From Sporolactobacillus putidus (GTDB lineage: Bacteria; Bacillota; Bacilli; Bacillales; Sporolactobacillaceae), in assembly GCF_014647035.1 (NCBI RefSeq), contig NZ_BMOK01000007.1, positions 1-64,000 of the forward strand: a stretch of DNA of 64,000 nucleotides, written 5' to 3'. Below the pieces are notes generated by a model. It was not told where the DNA came from. It worked only from the letters and a program-made list of their open reading frames with translations, and did not search any database. This document shows positions 55,445 to 64,000 of this stretch, in pieces (position 1 is the first letter of the stretch; every line of letters starts with the position of its first letter). A program made the translations under genes and the position numbers.

Positions 55445-55795
55445 ATTCGGAAATAGTGAATGGTGGGAGCTTTTGCTCTATTGATTCAGCCAATCCGTCT
55501 ACTGACAAATAAGATGCATATGTTGAAAAGAATGCATAAGTCCGAGCTGAAAAACGTACTTGTGGGAGAGATGTGGAACCGCATGTTCACGATTTTCCAG
55601 GCTTTGCGGAGACAGGCAGAATCTTCTCCAAGTTCGAGGCACCTGATTCCTGCTTCTTCGCAGCGTCCGAAAACCGTTTCCGGAAGGATTCAGAAGGTAA
55701 AACGGCGAAAATCTTAGTGGATGGATCAAAAAAAGTCAATCATTCTCATGATGCTGCTTGCCCGGTTTAAAAAAGGATGAGGAGTGAGATTTGCG

Positions 55796-56560
55796 ATGGA
55801 CATTCTCGTTTGTATCAGGCAGACATTTGATACTGAGGAAAAAATAACGATCAAAAACGGAACCGTTGATGAATCTGAAGTAAAATTTATCATTAATCCC
55901 TATGATGAATATGCGATCGAAGAAGCACTCCGGCTTCGTGATGAACATGGCGGGCAGGTAACCGTCGTCACGGCTGGGCCGGAGCGTTCGGAAAGTGCGC
56001 TGCGTACGGCGCTTGCGATGGGAGCGGACAAGGCTATTCTGATCAGTGATGAATCCCTTCCGGACGATGAACATGTTTTCGCCAAACTGCTTTCTGAAAT
56101 CGCGCGTCGGGAAGCATTCAACCTCATTCTTGGCGGAAACTTTGATGTTGACAGCGGTTCCGGTCAGGTCGCGATCCGAGTGGCGGAAGAACTGAATATA
56201 CCGCATATCGGCGCAGTGACCAAGTTGAAGGTGGAAGGCGATCAAGTCACCGCGGAAAGGGATACAGAAGGTGGGACAGAAGTAGTGGAAAGCGTGCTTC
56301 CCATTCTAGCGACGGCGCAGCAGGGGCTGAATGAACCCCGCTATCCTTCTCTACCGGGAATCATGAAAGCGAAGAGAAAAACGATTGTGCACTTCTCTGC
56401 GGACGACCTGGGATTAAAGGATGCTTTAAAGGCGAAAACCTCCGTGATCGATACTTATTTACCTCCTCAGAAAGAACCCGGAAAAATACTGAGCGGGGAA
56501 CTGGATGATCAGGTGAAGGAACTGGTTGAAACTTTGCGGATAAAGTGCGGCTTTGTGTGA
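55796..56560 (+). CDS. etfB: Electron transfer flavoprotein beta subunit
   Basis: A 254-aa ETF subunit carrying AMP. It starts MDILVCIRQTFDTEEKI and has the conserved NPYDEYAIEEALRLRD segment and VTAGPERSESALRTALAMGAD, which binds the nucleotide. ATG 55796 follows GGAG at 11 nt; an in-frame GTG at 55784 overlaps the ribosome site. It accepts electrons from FadE-type dehydrogenases together with EtfA. It is the first gene of the etfB-etfA-fadF operon. Confidence 0.95.
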   Translation: MDILVCIRQTFDTEEKITIKNGTVDESEVKFIINPYDEYAIEEALRLRDEHGGQVTVVTAGPERSESALRTALAMGADKAILISDESLPDDEHVFAKLLSEIARREAFNLILGGNFDVDSGSGQVAIRVAEELNIPHIGAVTKLKVEGDQVTAERDTEGGTEVVESVLPILATAQQGLNEPRYPSLPGIMKAKRKTIVHFSADDLGLKDALKAKTSVIDTYLPPQKEPGKILSGELDDQVKELVETLRIKCGFV

Positions 56561-56641
56561 TCCGCAATAGGTTTGCTCCGGCTCTTCTAAAGGCCGGAAC
56601 AAAACGGGAGCTTGCTGATCTTGTAAAGAGGGGGATGTAAA

Positions 56642-57616
56642 ATGGGCAGAACAACACTAGTTTTTACTGAGCAGAAAGACGGCCGGCTGAGAAATGTGTC
56701 CTTTGAGAGTTTAACGGCCGCCGCACGGATTGCCGAAGGCGGGGAAGTGGCCGCGGTCCTGTTCGGCACCGTGCAGGGCGGACAGGTAGAAGAACTGGGA
56801 AAATACGGAGCAAACCGGGTATATGCAGTTGCCTGCGACGAGTTGAAACAATACTCTCCGGATGCTTATAAGCAGGCCATGCTGCAGGTAATTAAAAGGG
56901 TGAATCCGGATGCGATTGTGCTTGGACATACGGGAATAGGAAAAGACGTTGCTCCCCGAATTGCGGCCCGTCTCGGTCTAGGGCTGATCACGGATTGTAC
57001 GGATGTGCAGAGTTCGGGCGGCGATCTGATTTTTGTGCGGCCGATTTTCGCGGGGAAAGCGTTTCAGAAGAAAAAGTTCGTGGATCAAAAGCTGTTCGTT
57101 ACCATTCGTCCGAATAACATTCAGCCAGAAGAAAACGACGGTTCACCCGAAGTCATCCCTCTTGACGTCGAAATCAGGAACCTGCGATCCACGGTCAAGG
57201 AAGTGGTCCAGCGAACGGCGTCCGGCATTGATCTCAGTGAAGCGAAAGTCGTTGTTTCCGGCGGGCGCGGGGTGAAAAGTTCCGAAGGTTTCAAGCCGCT
57301 TCAGGAGCTGGCCGATGTTCTCGGAGGCACGATCGGAGCATCGCGCGGGGCCTGCGATGCCGGCTACTGTGACTACGCCCTGCAAATCGGTCAGACAGGC
57401 AAAGTTGTGACTCCTGAATTATACATTGCCTGCGGCATATCAGGCGCGATTCAGCACCTGGCGGGAATGTCGCAATCAAAACTCATTGTGGCGATTAATA
57501 AAGATCCGGAAGCTCCGATCTTTCAAGTCGCCGATTACGGTATTGTCGGGGATTTGTTTGAAGTGGTACCCAAATTAACGGAAGCATTCAAAAAAGTCTT
57601 ATTGGAAAAACGATAA
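56642..57616 (+). CDS. etfA: Electron transfer flavoprotein alpha subunit
   Basis: A 324-aa subunit. The C-terminal FAD domain has VVSGGRGVKSSEGF, GASRGACDAGY, QIGQTGKVVTPELYIACGISGAIQHLAGM and INKDPEAPIFQVADYGIVGDLFEVVP, all diagnostic. The N-terminal half is the Rossmann-like ETF domain. It lies 81 nt after etfB with GAGGGGG before the ATG. Confidence 0.96.
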   Translation: MGRTTLVFTEQKDGRLRNVSFESLTAAARIAEGGEVAAVLFGTVQGGQVEELGKYGANRVYAVACDELKQYSPDAYKQAMLQVIKRVNPDAIVLGHTGIGKDVAPRIAARLGLGLITDCTDVQSSGGDLIFVRPIFAGKAFQKKKFVDQKLFVTIRPNNIQPEENDGSPEVIPLDVEIRNLRSTVKEVVQRTASGIDLSEAKVVVSGGRGVKSSEGFKPLQELADVLGGTIGASRGACDAGYCDYALQIGQTGKVVTPELYIACGISGAIQHLAGMSQSKLIVAINKDPEAPIFQVADYGIVGDLFEVVPKLTEAFKKVLLEKR

Positions 57617-57651
57617 TACATTCCATTTAATCTATATGGGAGTTGAGCGCT

Positions 57652-59868
57652 ATGTGGCAGCTGATCCAGTTCCTCCTCTTCCTGCTCGTAGCCGGATGCG
57701 GAATCTATCTGACAGTCAAAGTCATCTACCATCGTTACAGTTATATTAAACTGGGAAAAACGGCCGTTTTGCGTAAAAATTTAAAAGAAAGAACAATGGC
57801 CCTTCTCTCGCAAGTATTCGGCCAAAAGAAATTACTAAAAGACCGAAAAAGCGGAATCATGCACGTTGTCATGTTTTATGGATTTATTATTTTGCAGTTC
57901 GGGGCGCTGGACATTATTCTCAGGGGACTGACCGGCCGCCACTTGCCAATTCCCGGGTTTCGCTATTTTCAATTTTTACAGGAGCTGACGGTTTTCCTGG
58001 TACTGATTGCCGCAGCTTATGCCTTTTATCGGCGCTACGGAGAGAAACTGAAACGTCTGAAAAGAGGATGGAAACCAAGCCTTGTGATTTTTTTTATCTT
58101 TTTTCTGATGCTTGCGGTACTGTTTACTTTAGGATTTGACCATGTGCGGATGGGTGAAGAAGCGTCTCCGTACGCTCCAATATCTTCGCTGATTGTCCTG
58201 GCATTTTCCGGTATACCGGAAAATTCGGCAGCAGTGCTTTACTATGCCGCCTGGTGGGCTCACCTCTTGATCCTGCTTTCTTTCGCTCTATATATTCCGC
58301 AGTCCAAGCATTTTCACCTGATCACTGCGCCGATTAATATTTTCCTCCATCGTACGGATCCTGCAGGCAAACTGCGTTCGATCGATTTGGACGATGAAGA
58401 AGCAGAATCATTCGGAGTTGGAAGAATCGAGGACTTTGAGCGGACTCAGTTGCTCGATCTTTACGCCTGCGTCGAATGCGGACGGTGTACGAATATGTGT
58501 CCAGCTGCAGCGACCGGAAAGGTGCTGTCCCCAATGCACCTGATTACGAAGATGCGGGATCATCTGACGGAAAAAGGGTCGGCAGTGACTTCAAAATCGC
58601 CGTGGATTCCCAATTTAGATGCCGGCATAGGCGCGCATGTCCTGCGGAGTAAACCGGATCCGAACGGGACCTGGCCGATGGCAAAAATGTCTGAAGAAGC
58701 GGCTGCACAAGCAACACCGGGGACAGGGGGGGTATCGGAACCGGTGTCTGATACGGACCCGGCCGGTTTTCTGCATCGGCCGGTTACTGATATTGAACCG
58801 ACGATCACGTGGCATAAATTTTCCTGGGGAAAAACAACCGACAAGGATATCAAGGATGTGAATCTGATTGGGGACGTGATCACAGAAGATGAAATCTGGT
58901 CCTGCACGACCTGCCGCAATTGTGAGGATCAGTGCCCGGTCGGTAATGAACATGTTGATAAGATCATTGACCTTCGCCGTTATCTGGTGCTGACGGAAGG
59001 GAAAGTGCCTCAGGAAGGGCAGCGGGCGATGCAGAATATAGAACGGCAAGGCAATCCGTGGGGAATGAGCCGCAACGACCGGTCGAAATGGATGGAAGGG
59101 CTGCGCGTCCCTACAGTCCGGGAGAATCCGGATTTTGACTATCTTTTTTTTATCGGCAGCATGGGCTCTTACGACAACCGCAGTATTAAAGTCACCCGTT
59201 CGTTTGTCCGTCTGCTGAATGAAGCCGGTGTGAATTTTGCTGTGCTCGGCAACGAAGAGAAAGGTTCTGGCGACACGCCGCGCCGTTTAGGCAACGAGTT
59301 TTTATTTCAGCAGCTCTGCAAGGAAAATATTGCGGTTTTTGAAAAGTATCATGTCAGAAAGATTGTCACGGCCTGCCCACACACATTCAATGCATTTAAA
59401 AATGAATACCCGGAATTCGGGCTGAAAGCGGAAGTGCTGCATCATACGCAATTGCTCGAACAGTTGGTGATGGAAGGCAGACTCAAGCCCAGACATTTCG
59501 TGAAAGAGCGGATCACCTACCATGACTCCTGTTATCTAGGCCGCTATAACGGTGTCTTTGATTCACCGCGAAATATCCTAAGGGCAATTCCGGGCGCGGA
59601 ACTGGTCGAAATGAAACGTTCACGGGAGAACGCCATGTGCTGCGGAGCCGGCGGGGGGAGAATGTGGATGGAGGAAGGCGCCGGCAAGCGTGTGAATCTA
59701 GCGCGTACGGAACAAGCCCTTGAGGTTCGCCCAACCGTTATCAGCAGCGCCTGTCCCTATTGCCTGACCATGTTGTCCGATGGAACGAAGATGAAGGGCG
59801 TTGAGGAATCGGTCAAAACGAAAGACATCGCTGAGCTTTTAGCAGAATCGGTCTTTGGTCCGGTCTAA
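57652..59868 (+). CDS. fadF: Membrane Fe-S oxidoreductase, FadF/YwjF (EtfD-like)
   Basis: A 738-aa membrane protein thought to pass electrons from ETF to menaquinone. The N-terminal 220 residues hold about five helices of a NarI-like cytochrome b domain. Two 4Fe-4S motifs follow, CVECGRCTNMCP and CTTCRNCEDQCP. Two CCG-type domains then appear (CPHTFNAF, HDSCYLGRYNG, MCCGAGGGRMWME, SACPYC). ATG 57652 is chosen (GGGAG at 9 nt) over the TTG at 57643. Its place after etfA is that expected for a beta-oxidation electron exit. Confidence 0.93.
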   Translation: MWQLIQFLLFLLVAGCGIYLTVKVIYHRYSYIKLGKTAVLRKNLKERTMALLSQVFGQKKLLKDRKSGIMHVVMFYGFIILQFGALDIILRGLTGRHLPIPGFRYFQFLQELTVFLVLIAAAYAFYRRYGEKLKRLKRGWKPSLVIFFIFFLMLAVLFTLGFDHVRMGEEASPYAPISSLIVLAFSGIPENSAAVLYYAAWWAHLLILLSFALYIPQSKHFHLITAPINIFLHRTDPAGKLRSIDLDDEEAESFGVGRIEDFERTQLLDLYACVECGRCTNMCPAAATGKVLSPMHLITKMRDHLTEKGSAVTSKSPWIPNLDAGIGAHVLRSKPDPNGTWPMAKMSEEAAAQATPGTGGVSEPVSDTDPAGFLHRPVTDIEPTITWHKFSWGKTTDKDIKDVNLIGDVITEDEIWSCTTCRNCEDQCPVGNEHVDKIIDLRRYLVLTEGKVPQEGQRAMQNIERQGNPWGMSRNDRSKWMEGLRVPTVRENPDFDYLFFIGSMGSYDNRSIKVTRSFVRLLNEAGVNFAVLGNEEKGSGDTPRRLGNEFLFQQLCKENIAVFEKYHVRKIVTACPHTFNAFKNEYPEFGLKAEVLHHTQLLEQLVMEGRLKPRHFVKERITYHDSCYLGRYNGVFDSPRNILRAIPGAELVEMKRSRENAMCCGAGGGRMWMEEGAGKRVNLARTEQALEVRPTVISSACPYCLTMLSDGTKMKGVEESVKTKDIAELLAESVFGPV

Positions 59869-60036
59869 TGGTTGCAGCAGTTCAGGGGGTCAGGCATTGT
59901 TTCAATTTGAACGTTTTTTAGAATCTGTTGCCCTGTTTCAAAAAAAGAGCCAAGGGTTATTTAGACCCTTTATTCATTGAATTGCAGAAGATCCAAGGCC
60001 GTAACCCATGAGATTGAAAAATAATGGCTGTATATA

Positions 60037-60078
60037 GCCGAAGAGGAGAGCGCTGCAATAGTGGCTCTCCTCTTCGGC
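60037..60078. terminator. Long hairpin between fadF and the LCP gene
   Basis: GCCGAAGAGGAGAGC (60037-60051) pairs perfectly with GCTCTCCTCTTCGGC (60064-60078) around 12 nt. Only TTTT follows, but the 15-bp stem between convergent genes suggests a bidirectional terminator. Confidence 0.75.
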
Positions 60079-60098
60079 TTTTCAGGAATTATAATAAA

Positions 60099-61121
60099 TT
60101 AATTGCTTGCATCTGGAGTGAAGTACTGCTGAACAACGGATTGAAGCTGGCCGGAATCAAGGACAACCTGATCATTATTCGCCTGAAGCACATCATCGTA
60201 CATGACAACATTGGTTCCTTTGACCTGACGGTAATGAATCTGCTGATTCGGATGAAAATCGCTCTTAATGCCAAGCCCCATGCTGATCATATCTTCCTGA
60301 CTCATATTGGTTGCGACAAGAAAATTGGAAAGTGAATTCGACAGAGCTGGATATTTGGTCACATTAGCCGGCTGGACGATTTTTTTGGCAATGCCGATCA
60401 GCGCTTCTTCCTGCAATTGCTGACGGCCGTAATCGGTTCCGGGCAGTGAATAACGTTCATGAACGATTTCGGTAACCATCTTTCCATTGAGTGAATGGGT
60501 ACCGGCTTTGAAGGTCAGGCCGTTATCTTCGGCATACCAAGGATGTGTCAATGTCACGTCAAAAGGAAGATTCATGTCAATGCCGCCGATCGCGTCGACC
60601 ATGTACTGAAGCCCCCAATAGTTCGTTTCCGCGTAAAAATTGATCGGAACACCTGTCAGGTTTGAGATGGTTTTCACCGTATCAACAATACCCGCTTGAG
60701 TTCCATGTTTTATCTGAGAAATATACTGAACGGTTGTCAGCTTCGTATAGCCGTATCCTTGCATATAAACACGTGTGTCTCGAGGAATGCTAAGGAGATT
60801 ATACGTATGCTTGTTCAGATCGGCATTAATGAGGACCATTGAATCCGTGTGCCCAGCGGGATCCCCTTTTCTTGCATCGGTCCCGATCAGAAGCACATTG
60901 AATACGCCGGACTTCGCTTTATAATTGCTTGTCGGGCTGCCACCGATAGCCTGCAGATTTTTGAAATGATTTTGCGGATTCAGTCTTTGATAGGCATAAG
61001 CTCCGAAGCCTGTCGCACTAAGAAGTAATATGGCGAGAATCAGAAGAGCATAGCGCAGACGTTTGTGACTCTTTTTAGGCTTTTGCTTGCGGTATTTCAT
61101 ATCTAATTCTTTTTGTAACAT
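60099..61121 (-). CDS. LytR-CpsA-Psr (LCP) family protein
   Basis: A 340-aa membrane-anchored enzyme attaching wall teichoic acids or other glycopolymers to peptidoglycan. A basic N-terminus and one helix (about residues 24-46) are followed by the LCP domain: FNVLLIGTDARKGDPAGHTDSM, LLSIPRDTRVYMQGYG, TKLTTVQYISQIKHG and VHERYSLPGTDYGRQQ, including the arginines and aspartates that bind the lipid pyrophosphate. GGAG lies 6 nt before the ATG. Confidence 0.94.
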   Translation of the reverse strand: MLQKELDMKYRKQKPKKSHKRLRYALLILAILLLSATGFGAYAYQRLNPQNHFKNLQAIGGSPTSNYKAKSGVFNVLLIGTDARKGDPAGHTDSMVLINADLNKHTYNLLSIPRDTRVYMQGYGYTKLTTVQYISQIKHGTQAGIVDTVKTISNLTGVPINFYAETNYWGLQYMVDAIGGIDMNLPFDVTLTHPWYAEDNGLTFKAGTHSLNGKMVTEIVHERYSLPGTDYGRQQLQEEALIGIAKKIVQPANVTKYPALSNSLSNFLVATNMSQEDMISMGLGIKSDFHPNQQIHYRQVKGTNVVMYDDVLQANNDQVVLDSGQLQSVVQQYFTPDASN

Positions 61122-61615
61122 TTCCTGCTCCTTTTCCGGTTATCCATAGTGTTTTAGATTTTTTATTCTATGAAGAATTAAGCTGATTCAGTGTATAAAA
61201 TTCAAACGATTTCACTTATAAGGAGATAGAACTATTCCGATTAAGAGATTTATAGGGTTTTGTGAATGGAACGCGGAATATCCAGAATCTGAATATGTCT
61301 CCTGAAAAATATTCCTTTCTAAATATTCGCCTGAAACTCAAGGATAAGAGAGGTCGCTTTCGATTTATTTTGACAGAAAGCAACCATTATCGCTGCCGGA
61401 TAGTCGATAGACAATAGCGTAGAAGAACGGCGAGCGAAAATTGGTTCGCCGGAAACAGTTCAAAAAAGGAGCAGTATCGCTTCCATTACAGCCTGATCTT
61501 ACAAATTTGTTAAATCGGGAATCAATCCTCTTTTTTTACACATTTACCATCTACTGTTCGTCCAAACTTAATTGCGTTTTTTGCATTTTATAGTATTAAG
61601 AGGGAGGTGAACGAA
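61122..61615. other. Divergent intergenic region
   Basis: No gene. AAGGAGATAG near 61221 is not followed by a usable start codon. TATAGT at about 61590 may be the -10 of the 121-aa gene. Nothing else was recognised. Confidence 0.4.
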
Positions 61616-61978
61616 ATGAGTGCGCAAAATGTGGTGGCAATCGGTGCAAATTGTGTCGTTCGGATCAGGAACATGTTCTTCCTTGTCGTTGAAATTGAGG
61701 TGGATGCGATCAATCTGTCGGAATTTGTGTTTATCCAAATCTCCGGGCGGGAGGCAAGTATCCTGCTGGCGGCAGGTGTCAAGCGCTGTCAGATCTCAAA
61801 TCGTATTCCAACCGGCAATGCAGTCTTGACTTGTGTGCTGATTGTCGCCGGAGAAGCGTTTGCGGTTTTTGATGTTGAAGACACGACGGATGAAGCGGTG
61901 CTTGTACGAATTAGCCTCAGAGAAGCCGAGCGCCTGATCAGACGCGGCGTGAGACGATGCACCGTGATCAGCCGGTAA
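61616..61978 (+). CDS. Small protein with internal duplication, family not recognised
   Basis: A 120-aa protein made of two similar halves. Half 1 contains FVFIQISGREASILLAAGVKR and half 2 VLVRISLREAERLIRRGVRR, each beginning with CV and ending in RC(Q/T)(I/V). The predicted pattern is beta-rich with one helix per repeat. The ATG at 61616 follows GGGAGG by 8 nt; a GTG at 61607 overlaps that site. It is monocistronic with its own terminator. I do not know the family; a spore or coat role would be speculation. Confidence 0.75.
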   Translation: MSAQNVVAIGANCVVRIRNMFFLVVEIEVDAINLSEFVFIQISGREASILLAAGVKRCQISNRIPTGNAVLTCVLIVAGEAFAVFDVEDTTDEAVLVRISLREAERLIRRGVRRCTVISR

Positions 61979-62016
61979 TTTGATCTCTGGGAGGATAAGG
62001 ATAAGAGACGGGATGT

Positions 62017-62050
62017 AAAGAGGCTGTCTATGGAACGGCCTCTTTTTGTT
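62017..62050 (+). terminator. Intrinsic terminator
   Basis: AAAGAGGC (62017-62024) pairs with GCCTCTTT (62038-62045), followed by TTGTTT. It lies 40 nt after the duplicated small protein. Confidence 0.8.
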
Positions 62051-62186
62051 TAACAAGAGTTTGCGAGACTGGCTGCAGACGTTGAGTGGGAAGACTGATC
62101 GTTCAGGGGACACTCGGTGAAATTAGAAAACAGAGCGGGTTGAGCAATGCATCGCTGCTGGACTGTTTTGATGTCCTGACAGAGGC

Positions 62187-63320
62187 GTGAACGATGACGG
62201 GCAAAAAAATATTCATGATAAGATTCATTCGGGAATGGCATTTTCATTGGAACGTCATTCTGTCTTTGACTGGACGATAACCCTGTATGTTCTTGTCCCT
62301 GCCCTGATTATAGCGCCCTTTCTGTATGCGGACTTTTGGCGCAATATACTTATTTACTGGGACGGACAGCTTCCATTTTCTCTATTATTACTGGTGATTC
62401 TTTTTCTGTCGGCAGGGGGCAACATCAGAACGTATCTCTTCGATGCCGATTTGCTTTTTCTTATTCAGCGAAGAGATATCCTGGGCCAGTTAAAGAAGGG
62501 CGGATTCCTGTTTTCCATATTTCTTGCCTTTTCGGGCGTTGCCTTGATTTTTATTGTCATGTTGCCGGTGCTGGTAAACATCTATCATTTTTCTCTAATA
62601 GAAATTCTGTGTCTGTACTTGGCAGTCTGCGCGTTCAAACTATTCATTCTCACCATAAAGAAAACGATCGATCGCACCATATACAGGTGGATACTCTATC
62701 TAGTGCTCTTTATAGGATCGGTTCGTCTAATTGCGAGCCTGAGTTCCGTCCTGTACGGAATCTGCGGAGCTGTCTGTATTTTAGCGATTGTTTGCTTTCA
62801 TATGGCGCAGCTGAAGAAAACAAACAGATGGTTCCGGGAACTGGAAATTGACGAAAGGGAAAGAAATAAATATATCAAATTTATATTACATTTCTCAGCT
62901 GAAGTGGAAAAACAGCCAGTCAGCAGACGGAAGAAACCGCTGCTCTTATTCAGGCATTCCGGACGGCTTTTTAAAAAGAGGGATAAGGAGCACGGTTTGC
63001 TGGAATTATTGCTCAAAACATTCCTAAGAAATAAAAGCTATGTCTTTTCCTATTATCAGATCATTGTGGTTACCTGTTTAGCCATCACAGTCCTGCCTCT
63101 CTGGTTGAAATGGATTGTCGCAATCATCTTTAATTTTTTTGTGAACGCGTGGCTGAAAATCCTGTTCAAGAAAATGCTGGCGAATGATTTTTTTACCGTT
63201 GTTCCTCTTAATGATCAAATAAAAGATTCAGTATGGGTTCGTTTCAGTAAATGGGTCTCGCTGCCTCCTGTGCTGGTTATTTTGGGGCTGACCGCAATCC
63301 TTACGTTTTTAAGACGATAA
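62187..63320 (+). CDS. EcsB/YthQ-like ABC exporter permease, apparent 5' frameshift
   Basis: The long frame encodes a permease of up to 377 aa with about eight helices and the basic loop ERNKYIKFILHF, resembling EcsB/YthQ proteins. Its 5' end is odd: GTG 62187 is only 1 nt from AGAGG, and the first 25 residues are hydrophilic and unlike the family. ATG 62194, 8 nt after AGAGG, opens another frame reading MIRFIREWHFHWNVILSL and ends at TAA 62278. Joining that frame to FDWTITLYVLVPA by a one-base shift near 62255-62277 gives a natural family N-terminus. No ATPase gene is adjacent on the left. Confidence 0.7.
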   Translation: MNDDGQKNIHDKIHSGMAFSLERHSVFDWTITLYVLVPALIIAPFLYADFWRNILIYWDGQLPFSLLLLVILFLSAGGNIRTYLFDADLLFLIQRRDILGQLKKGGFLFSIFLAFSGVALIFIVMLPVLVNIYHFSLIEILCLYLAVCAFKLFILTIKKTIDRTIYRWILYLVLFIGSVRLIASLSSVLYGICGAVCILAIVCFHMAQLKKTNRWFRELEIDERERNKYIKFILHFSAEVEKQPVSRRKKPLLLFRHSGRLFKKRDKEHGLLELLLKTFLRNKSYVFSYYQIIVVTCLAITVLPLWLKWIVAIIFNFFVNAWLKILFKKMLANDFFTVVPLNDQIKDSVWVRFSKWVSLPPVLVILGLTAILTFLRR

Positions 63321-63451
63321 GTTGAGCTGGACAGGAAGCCTGAAGTATCAGGGAATACTTTTTCAGTTCATTCACACCGCCCGTGTTTTCCACATATAAA
63401 GGTTTAGCGGCGCGCTTTTGACTATTCGGGATAATGGGAGGGGAGTAAGCG

Positions 63452-64000
63452 GTGAAGCCCGGATTTGTTCCAGACAATACAAACATTAAGAAAACAAGCG
63501 GTACACCGAATCTGTTTTATGATCCAAGAGACAATCTTTTTTTTAAACGGGACGCGGGAAATGCGGCCTACGAAGTCAGCTCAACACAATTACCTGCTTT
63601 GGCAGGCGGGGCCTTCGTAGATCTCTACCTGACAGAAGGACACATCCGGGAACCTCATTGGCACCCGAATGCCTGGGAATTGGATGTTGTTGTTTCAGGC
63701 GAAGCGGTCATCTCAGTTATTGATCCGGATCATGACCGGATGCACAGCTACACAGCAAAACCCGGCCAGGTCGTTTTTATTCCCATGGCATGGTGGCACT
63801 GGATCAGACCGCGATCAGGAAAACTTCATCTCCATCTCTTTTTTAACAACGATCAGTTTGAAACGGCTGAAGGGTCCGATACACTCCGCCTGACACCGCC
63901 GGAAGTTTTCCAGCTTTCTTACGGCATTGATGCACGTAAAGCAGCAGAAATTTTATCTTGCATCAAAGAGTCGGTTGTCATCGGGCCTCCTGAAGGGAAC
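63452..64000 (+). CDS. Cupin-domain protein, 3' end beyond window
   Basis: A frame with GTG at 63452 stays open to the window edge (183 codons). GGGAGGGGAG lies 8-15 nt upstream. The product contains a cupin motif: HIREPHWHPNAWELDVVVSG (HxH and a glutamate ligand), then PGQVVFIPMAWWHWI and LHLHLFF. This fits oxalate-decarboxylase-like or spore-coat cupins such as OxdD. The metal ligands look intact. Function cannot be fixed without the rest. Confidence 0.8.
   Translation, partial: MKPGFVPDNTNIKKTSGTPNLFYDPRDNLFFKRDAGNAAYEVSSTQLPALAGGAFVDLYLTEGHIREPHWHPNAWELDVVVSGEAVISVIDPDHDRMHSYTAKPGQVVFIPMAWWHWIRPRSGKLHLHLFFNNDQFETAEGSDTLRLTPPEVFQLSYGIDARKAAEILSCIKESVVIGPPEGN

Larger units (their letters stand above)
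54534..55795. other. 1.26-kb control region between thiolase and etfB
   Basis: No intact gene. Contains a good promoter (54897-54925), a 9-bp hairpin (55029-55056) and a cre box (55431-55444). Protein-like stretches interrupted by stops occur at about 55135-55300 (for example YGKIKNLGDYEEMIA) and 55310-55430 (for example RIDPAPLDQTISEF), which suggests a decayed coding sequence of unknown identity. Confidence 0.45.

Noticed and set aside
55460-55717. 85-aa ORF and an overlapping 65-aa ORF before etfB
   Set aside because: No ribosome site and no recognisable sequence; may be part of decayed DNA but not a supportable gene.
54930-55790. T-box or other aminoacyl-type leader before etfB
   Set aside because: No T-box sequence or specifier/antiterminator layout, and the hairpin lacks a T tract.

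Overview
The window reads as chromosomal DNA of a low-to-moderate-GC, spore-forming Firmicute in the Bacillales, plausibly near Sporolactobacillaceae. That placement is inferred from gene content: a B. subtilis-type fadN-fadA-fadE operon plus etfBA-fadF, a sporulene/hopene-type terpene cyclase, strong AGGAGG ribosome sites, GTG/TTG starts, consensus CcpA (cre) boxes and LCP, UppP and SEDS cell-wall proteins. I see no rRNA, tRNA, prophage or CRISPR array. The only mobile-element traces are a small IS-like remnant and a family of short structured repeats.

Layout. 0-5 kb: MagIII-like DNA glycosylase, MBL-fold hydrolase, and a leftward marR-MFS efflux-DUF4811 cassette. 5-11 kb: a 21-bp tandem array, nitronate monooxygenase, a GntR-controlled ABC exporter, a RodA/FtsW-family SEDS protein and a DUF3953-like protein. 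11-15.5 kb: UppP, then an HrtBA-like ABC exporter convergent with a TetR-flavodoxin (HemG-like) pair. 15.5-26.1 kb: an unusual Kdp potassium locus with two microproteins, kdpABC, a protein carrying the KdpD sensor module twice, an unrecognised 177-aa protein, a separate KdpD-type kinase and KdpE. 26.2-33.9 kb: acyl-CoA ligase-fadN-fadA-fadE. 34-50.4 kb: mostly single genes (BdbC, two AraC regulators, DMT and AEC transporters, peroxiredoxin, SRPBCC, terpene cyclase, LysE/MocR pair, DUF2000, DUF2867, DUF302, SHOCT, NiCoT), with a second 21-bp array and three copies of a dispersed hairpin element. 50.5-60 kb: a domain-swapped GH3 glycosidase, thiolase, and etfB-etfA-fadF. 60-64 kb: LCP protein, a repeat-containing small protein, an EcsB-like permease whose 5' end looks frameshifted, and the start of a cupin gene.

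How genes work together. The two fatty-acid clusters form one pathway: acyl-CoA ligase, FadE, FadN, FadA and a second thiolase carry out beta-oxidation, and EtfBA/FadF pass the electrons to the membrane. Both carry near-identical cre boxes and a similar promoter region, so they are probably co-regulated by carbon source. The Kdp locus appears to split input (duplicated KdpD/USP module) from output (kinase with its own USP domain, which keeps the c-di-AMP motif). The most novel-looking items are this rearranged Kdp sensory system, the covarying dispersed hairpin element, the 21-bp arrays, and a CsoR/CstR-type operator over the DUF302 promoter.
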